Below, in pieces: positions 60,101-64,000 of a DNA stretch of 64,000 nt. This DNA comes from Sitta carolinensis. Lineage: Eukaryota > Chordata > Aves > Passeriformes > Sittidae. The notes under the pieces are model-generated. The model searched no databases, was not told where the DNA came from, and saw only the letters and a list, made by a program, of their open reading frames with translations. Each line of letters opens with the position of its first letter. Position 1 is the stretch's first letter. Location: contig JAVUNC010000004.1 of assembly GCA_032173965.1 (NCBI GenBank), positions 59,581,501 through 59,645,500 of the forward strand, in the 5' to 3' direction. The translations under genes were made by a program, and so were the position numbers.

Positions 60101-63100
60101 CCACTTTTCCCTGACCCTCAGAAAGACAAAGACAAGTGCATCCTGAGTCCTGCCAGGGGTAGTGTTTCACAGCCAGTCCTTTCTGATATTTCTAACTGAC
60201 TGGCGAAAAGTACAAGTCAGAGAACTGAATGAAAAATAGCAAGTTAAGAGAGAGAGTAATTATATTATCATCTATTTTGTTTAATTGTAGGATATTGATA
60301 TATATGTTCTCAGTGGTTTGCATAAGTCACTTCATTTCTGTCTTTCATGGTCCCTGAATAAACTCGAAGGCACCATCTGATCACTACTTCTGGGCGCCTA
60401 TCGTATCACTAGAAGTGATGATACTTTCAGTTCAAGCCTCTGTTTCTCTCCTCCCTTCCCTCTCTACCCAACAAAAAATTTTAGACACTCAACACTTTCT
60501 ATACCTCTGGCTCCCATGCAGCATTTGCAATAGTAGAAGCACTGGAAAGCATAGAAGCCAAAAAATGTTAATAGGGCAAACAGAATGTAATTGCTTATGT
60601 GTGCTGGTTATATCCTGAAACAAATTGTTTCTTAATGCTGAGGTCAGACAGGGTTTAAATAGGAGAAATACAATTGGTGTAAAATTTTGCAGCAGGCTGC
60701 TTGTTTGGTGCCATGCCAAGTCAACATCAAGCCTTTCCAAATGGAAATTTTCATTAGAGGCCATTGGCAGCCGGGTTAGGCTGAGTTTCAACGTTTTTGA
60801 GTCCCCTGGTAACATGAACCTGAAACTCAGCATTGCTTCCTAGTAACAGGCTGTCCCTGCCACAACAGTTCTACCACATGCACACAGCGTCTACATATAG
60901 TAATGTGTGGCTACTTTCTTCTGGCCTGAAGATGTCAAAATCTGCATGCACATAGGACTTATCTTTGGCTTTAAGACTGTTCATAAATGACACTTTTTTT
61001 AAAAATATTGTATTTATAGCAGAGGTAGAGAAAGAAGCCTTTGAACCTCAGCAGAGGAAGGGAAATTTCTAAGCCTTTTTTGTTGAGTTGTCACTTGGTT
61101 TTGGGGTTTTTGCATCACTCTATGCAAAGATCTCTGAGAGTCTTAATAATGCTTGAAGCACTGATTCCGCTCTTTACATTGATTAGCACAGCCCCAACAC
61201 TATGTTGCCAAGGTTAAGGTTGTATCAGCATTTCCTTTATAGACCCTGCTGTTCAAGAGAAAAATGTTTAACTTGAATGAGAAAATCTGCCTCAGGGTGT
61301 AATTTTTTTTCCTTTTACCTAATTTTGTGAGTTAAGCTGATGCTTATAAAACTAAGGGATGGGCATTCTGGCTTAGAGCAATTAGGCACAGAAGGCTTAG
61401 CATACCTCAGTCACAATTTGTGTCTTTTCTTCTTATTCCCATCCTGACACAGAGAACATTGGTGACAACAAAGAAAGTATGACCTGATGCATGCCACATC
61501 TTGTGGGCTTTAAAGCTGAGCTACCAGGTGATATTTACTCCAGAAAGTGCTGTCAGCAAATGGCAGGAGCAGTGGAGGATTTGTGGCTACTGTGAAAGCT
61601 GGCTGGGTTACCAGGTGAGCTGGCAGAGAACAGCTTGCGAGCCAAACTGCCACTGCAAATAAGAAACACCAGGTTATAGGAGGGAGAAACTGCTGGGAAG
61701 AAAGTGGCAGAGACCCAAGCAGATAATCATTGCACAGCAATTTTTTAAAGTAAACAAAAGCCTTTTCATTTCAATATCTCTGTGTCCTGGTTCAGACTAT
61801 GCCTGAATCAGCACTTACGGAACTACCTCCTCCCTGAAGGTGACATTTTCTCTTCTTATGTTTGTTTTTTTAACCAGTGGTCAGTCCCTTATTTTCTCTC
61901 CCTCTTCTGCTCTCAGTATCTTTTGAGGGAGCAGCGTATTGTGCACCCTTTCCTCTCTCTCTTACCTGAAGGCTAGCTGAGGTGCACTGCTACCTCTGTC
62001 CTCCTTCACCCCCACACTAATCCTACTCTATTTTCTGTTGTATGAATCCTTATCCCTGACCTGGTGTACCTGCCTGGCTGCTGCTCATGTGCAGAGCTCA
62101 TAGCAGCAATGAGAGTTAGCTGTACTCATTGTGGGTAGGTGTGTGCAGAAAATAGAAAAATAATTGTATTGCTGTTCTTCATCTGTGCCCACATGCTCCA
62201 GTTAGGGTGTAGTCTTTATAGCAGCAGCAAAAAAAGGGCCATTCAGATTTAGCAGAAAAGAGCAAAAATATGGGAATATCCACCGCACATGCATGATATT
62301 CCACAAAGTACTTTGAAATATTTATCCTGTGAAATTTATCAAAAATTTTGCTTAGACTTAGAGATTTAACCAGATTTTGTGAGGTTTAGGGAGGAAAGTA
62401 AACTTTAATATAGAATAAGATTACTTTTTCTTTTTTTGTGGGGGGGAGGGATGGCAATGAGCAAAGGATTTTACATGACTAAATGGAGATTTCACGTTTC
62501 TGTTTCTGTCTTTTCTTCACTTCTAGGGTGTCAATTTAGGTCATGTTTTGTGGTGCCAACTGACTATATTTTTTTTCCCAAGCTATGGCACTGAAATCTT
62601 ATAGTGGAACAGTTTTTGCAGCTGCAAATCCCTGACTGGGAATTACACGGCTGGGTCAAAACTGAGGTGTGAACCACAGCCTGTGCCTTGGCAGCCCAGA
62701 GCTGATGTGCTGCCCCAAGAAAACCACTACACGTGTTATCTCAAGCATCTACTTTCACAAACACCCTGATAACTCACCTGCTTCCCACTCCCATGATCAG
62801 TCCGACCCCCTTTGACCCTTCTGGGGCTACCTGGCTACATGGGTTTCCCCATGGCAAATGGAAGGCAGCATCACTTTTTCCTCCATCAAAGAAATGAACA
62901 AACAACAAGGTAGAAAAGGGCAGCATCTTTACTACCTTTGCTTTAGATTTTGTCAGTTTGGGGTTTTGAGTTTCTCACTTTGTTAAACACATTTTCATGC
63001 ATGTGTGACTACAAATGTATGTATTGGGCTCTGGTACTGGCACTGCAGCAGAGAATCAGGTGGTGAGGTGGGGGTTGAAGGAGTAAATATAGTTTCTGCC

Positions 63101-63254
63101 GTGTGATCATCTCTCCTCTGTTTATGAAGCCTTCAGTGTTTTCCTGAATTACCCCGTGGGTAGCTTAGTAACAGATATGATGGCCCATTCTTTAGCACAC
63201 TTTAAAAAAACCTAGAAAATATACTGCCATTCTAGAAGGAAACAAACAAAACTA
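57166..63254. other. unique non-coding sequence with one long open frame
   Basis: No gene is recognised. On the plus strand 58928-59431 is open for 167 codons, the longest frame in the window not caused by a repeat, but it starts at GTG, has no internal domain I recognise and no clean splice frame. The rest is AT-rich unique sequence. A TGTCCTGGTTC near 61785 resembles an LTR start but does not extend. Confidence 0.5.
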
Positions 63255-63590
63255 ATGAGCCGAAGGTGTTGTCATGGAAGTGTTACTTACGAGCACGGAA
63301 GGGGCAGCTGCCCTTCACTGAGCTCTGCTGAAGAGGCAGAGCATAAAGCAGAGCTCTCTGTCACGTACAGCCGGGAGGCTGCGGGCTCTGCGAACGCTGT
63401 TTGTACAGATGACGAGTCCCCTGCCGCAGCGGGTGATCAGTACACCAGGGTCAGGGACATTAACAGGCTCACAGACACGCCGGGTGATCACTTGTAGTGG
63501 CCATTGCCATGCAGAAGGCACAATAGGGGGAAGCCTGGCCGAGCTGGGTAACACTGAGCCTCTCCATTTGCATGCAGCACAGGAAAGCAA
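63255..63590. promoter_or_regulatory. CpG-enriched block, candidate first exon or promoter
   Basis: About 13 CpG fall in 63290-63541 (hand count), against very few elsewhere, with GC well above the window average. On the minus strand a strong donor, GTAAGTAAC, begins at 63290 and would end an exon at 63291. An octamer ATTTGCAT at about 63567 and a TTTAAA at about 63610 lie where promoter elements of such a minus-strand transcript could be. On the plus strand an ATG at 63255 opens an 80-codon frame. Its residues include GRGSCPSLSSAEEAEHKAEL and DINRLTDTPGDHL, with several CpG in third codon positions, ending TAG at 63495-63497. The two readings exclude each other; I cannot choose. No known protein is recognised. 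Confidence 0.35.
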
Positions 63591-63730
63591 GAAGTGCTCA
63601 GCTCCTGTTTAAAGGCAGCTACTGCTGCTTCACTGGGAGCTTTGGCCTTTTCAGTGGGGAACCCAGGAGACAGGCTGTCAAAACAGAAGTCTCTTGTTCA
63701 AACTACCAAGCTTAGAAAGGGGATATAATG

Positions 63731-63734
63731 AAAA

Positions 63735-63777
<43 letters not shown>

Positions 63778-63779
63778 AT
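63731..63779. repeat. (AAAT)n microsatellite
   Basis: About twelve uninterrupted AAAT units. A highly regular tetranucleotide repeat, likely length-polymorphic. Confidence 0.95.
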
Positions 63780-64000
63780 TTAGAAAGGCTCAGATCAGTC
63801 AAAGCAGAAAGTTCTTGTTTCTTGGTTGACTTATTTTTTTCTTTTCTGAAGTTATATGGTTATTTTGAGTTGGTTGAATAAAGAAGCAAAAAGCATGGAG
63901 TTCACTTGAGGTCTTAAATAAATTCATAGCTCAGTTTTGCAAACAGACAAACAAATAAAAGTTGACTTACGCAGTGGAGGTTTTCTATTTCCCTGTTGTA
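63780..64000. other. unique sequence to window end
   Basis: AT-rich, no feature seen. Confidence 0.5.

Noticed and set aside
60360..60420. Possible hairpin ATCACT...AGTGAT near 60.4 kb
   Set aside because: The arms pair only over about six bases with mismatches and offsets; not better than background.
61783..61800. TGTCCTGGTTCAG resembling an LTR start
   Set aside because: It does not extend into an LTR on either strand.
1..64000. CRISPR arrays, bacterial operons, phage or plasmid genes, rRNA or tRNA genes
   Set aside because: No such structures are seen; the repeats and composition identify vertebrate nuclear DNA.

Overview
This is nuclear DNA of a bird: AT-rich, repeat-poor, largely intergenic or intronic. 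Three kinds of mobile-element remnant give the lineage. There is a CR1 3' end at 37431-37491 and two CR1 ORF2 pieces at 10580-10985 (minus) and 26219-26990 (plus). There is a solo LTR of the widespread avian ERVL type at 35595-36167 (minus). There are also much older amniote fossils: an L2-clade LINE reverse-transcriptase remnant at 49835-50290 and an undetermined old interspersed repeat at 31325-31560. I cannot tell the species or chromosome. Nothing bacterial, plasmid or phage-like is present, and there are no rRNA or tRNA genes and no CRISPR array.

No complete protein-coding gene can be recognised. Most open frames longer than 60 codons are at the level expected by chance in about 128 kb of double-stranded AT-rich sequence, and the longest ones (up to 256 codons) are translations of simple repeats. 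A few short segments do look like exons, with a strong splice site, an open frame or raised CpG. They are 11709-11835 (+), 25062-25167 (+, weak), 48986-49164 (+), 51495-51748 (-), 53461-53630 (+, the best coding candidate, with AATAAA downstream) and the CpG-rich block 63255-63590 (either strand). None matches a family I can name, so these are candidates for alternative terminal exons, small unannotated genes or lncRNA exons.

Layout. 1-10.5 kb: unique sequence with a 57-nt T run, a (TATACA)n array of about 195 bp, a purine tract and a palindromic MEF2-like site. 10.5-12.3 kb: CR1 fragment followed by an exon-like zone. 12.3-26.2 kb: unique sequence with an AT-rich conserved-element-like block at 25.4-25.9 kb. 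26.2-37.5 kb: CR1, old amniote repeat, solo LTR, CR1 tail. 37.5-49.7 kb: unique sequence, two striking palindromes and a 560-bp homopyrimidine tract with triplex potential. 49.8-53.9 kb: L2 fossil followed by two exon candidates. 54-64 kb: unique sequence ending in a small CpG-rich block and an (AAAT)n array.

I found no convincing undescribed multi-gene system. The most useful leads are the 53461-53630 terminal-exon candidate, the minus-strand exon candidate at 51495-51748, the CpG-rich block near 63.4 kb, and the perfect palindromes at 40512-40533, 45355-45372 and 7298-7315.
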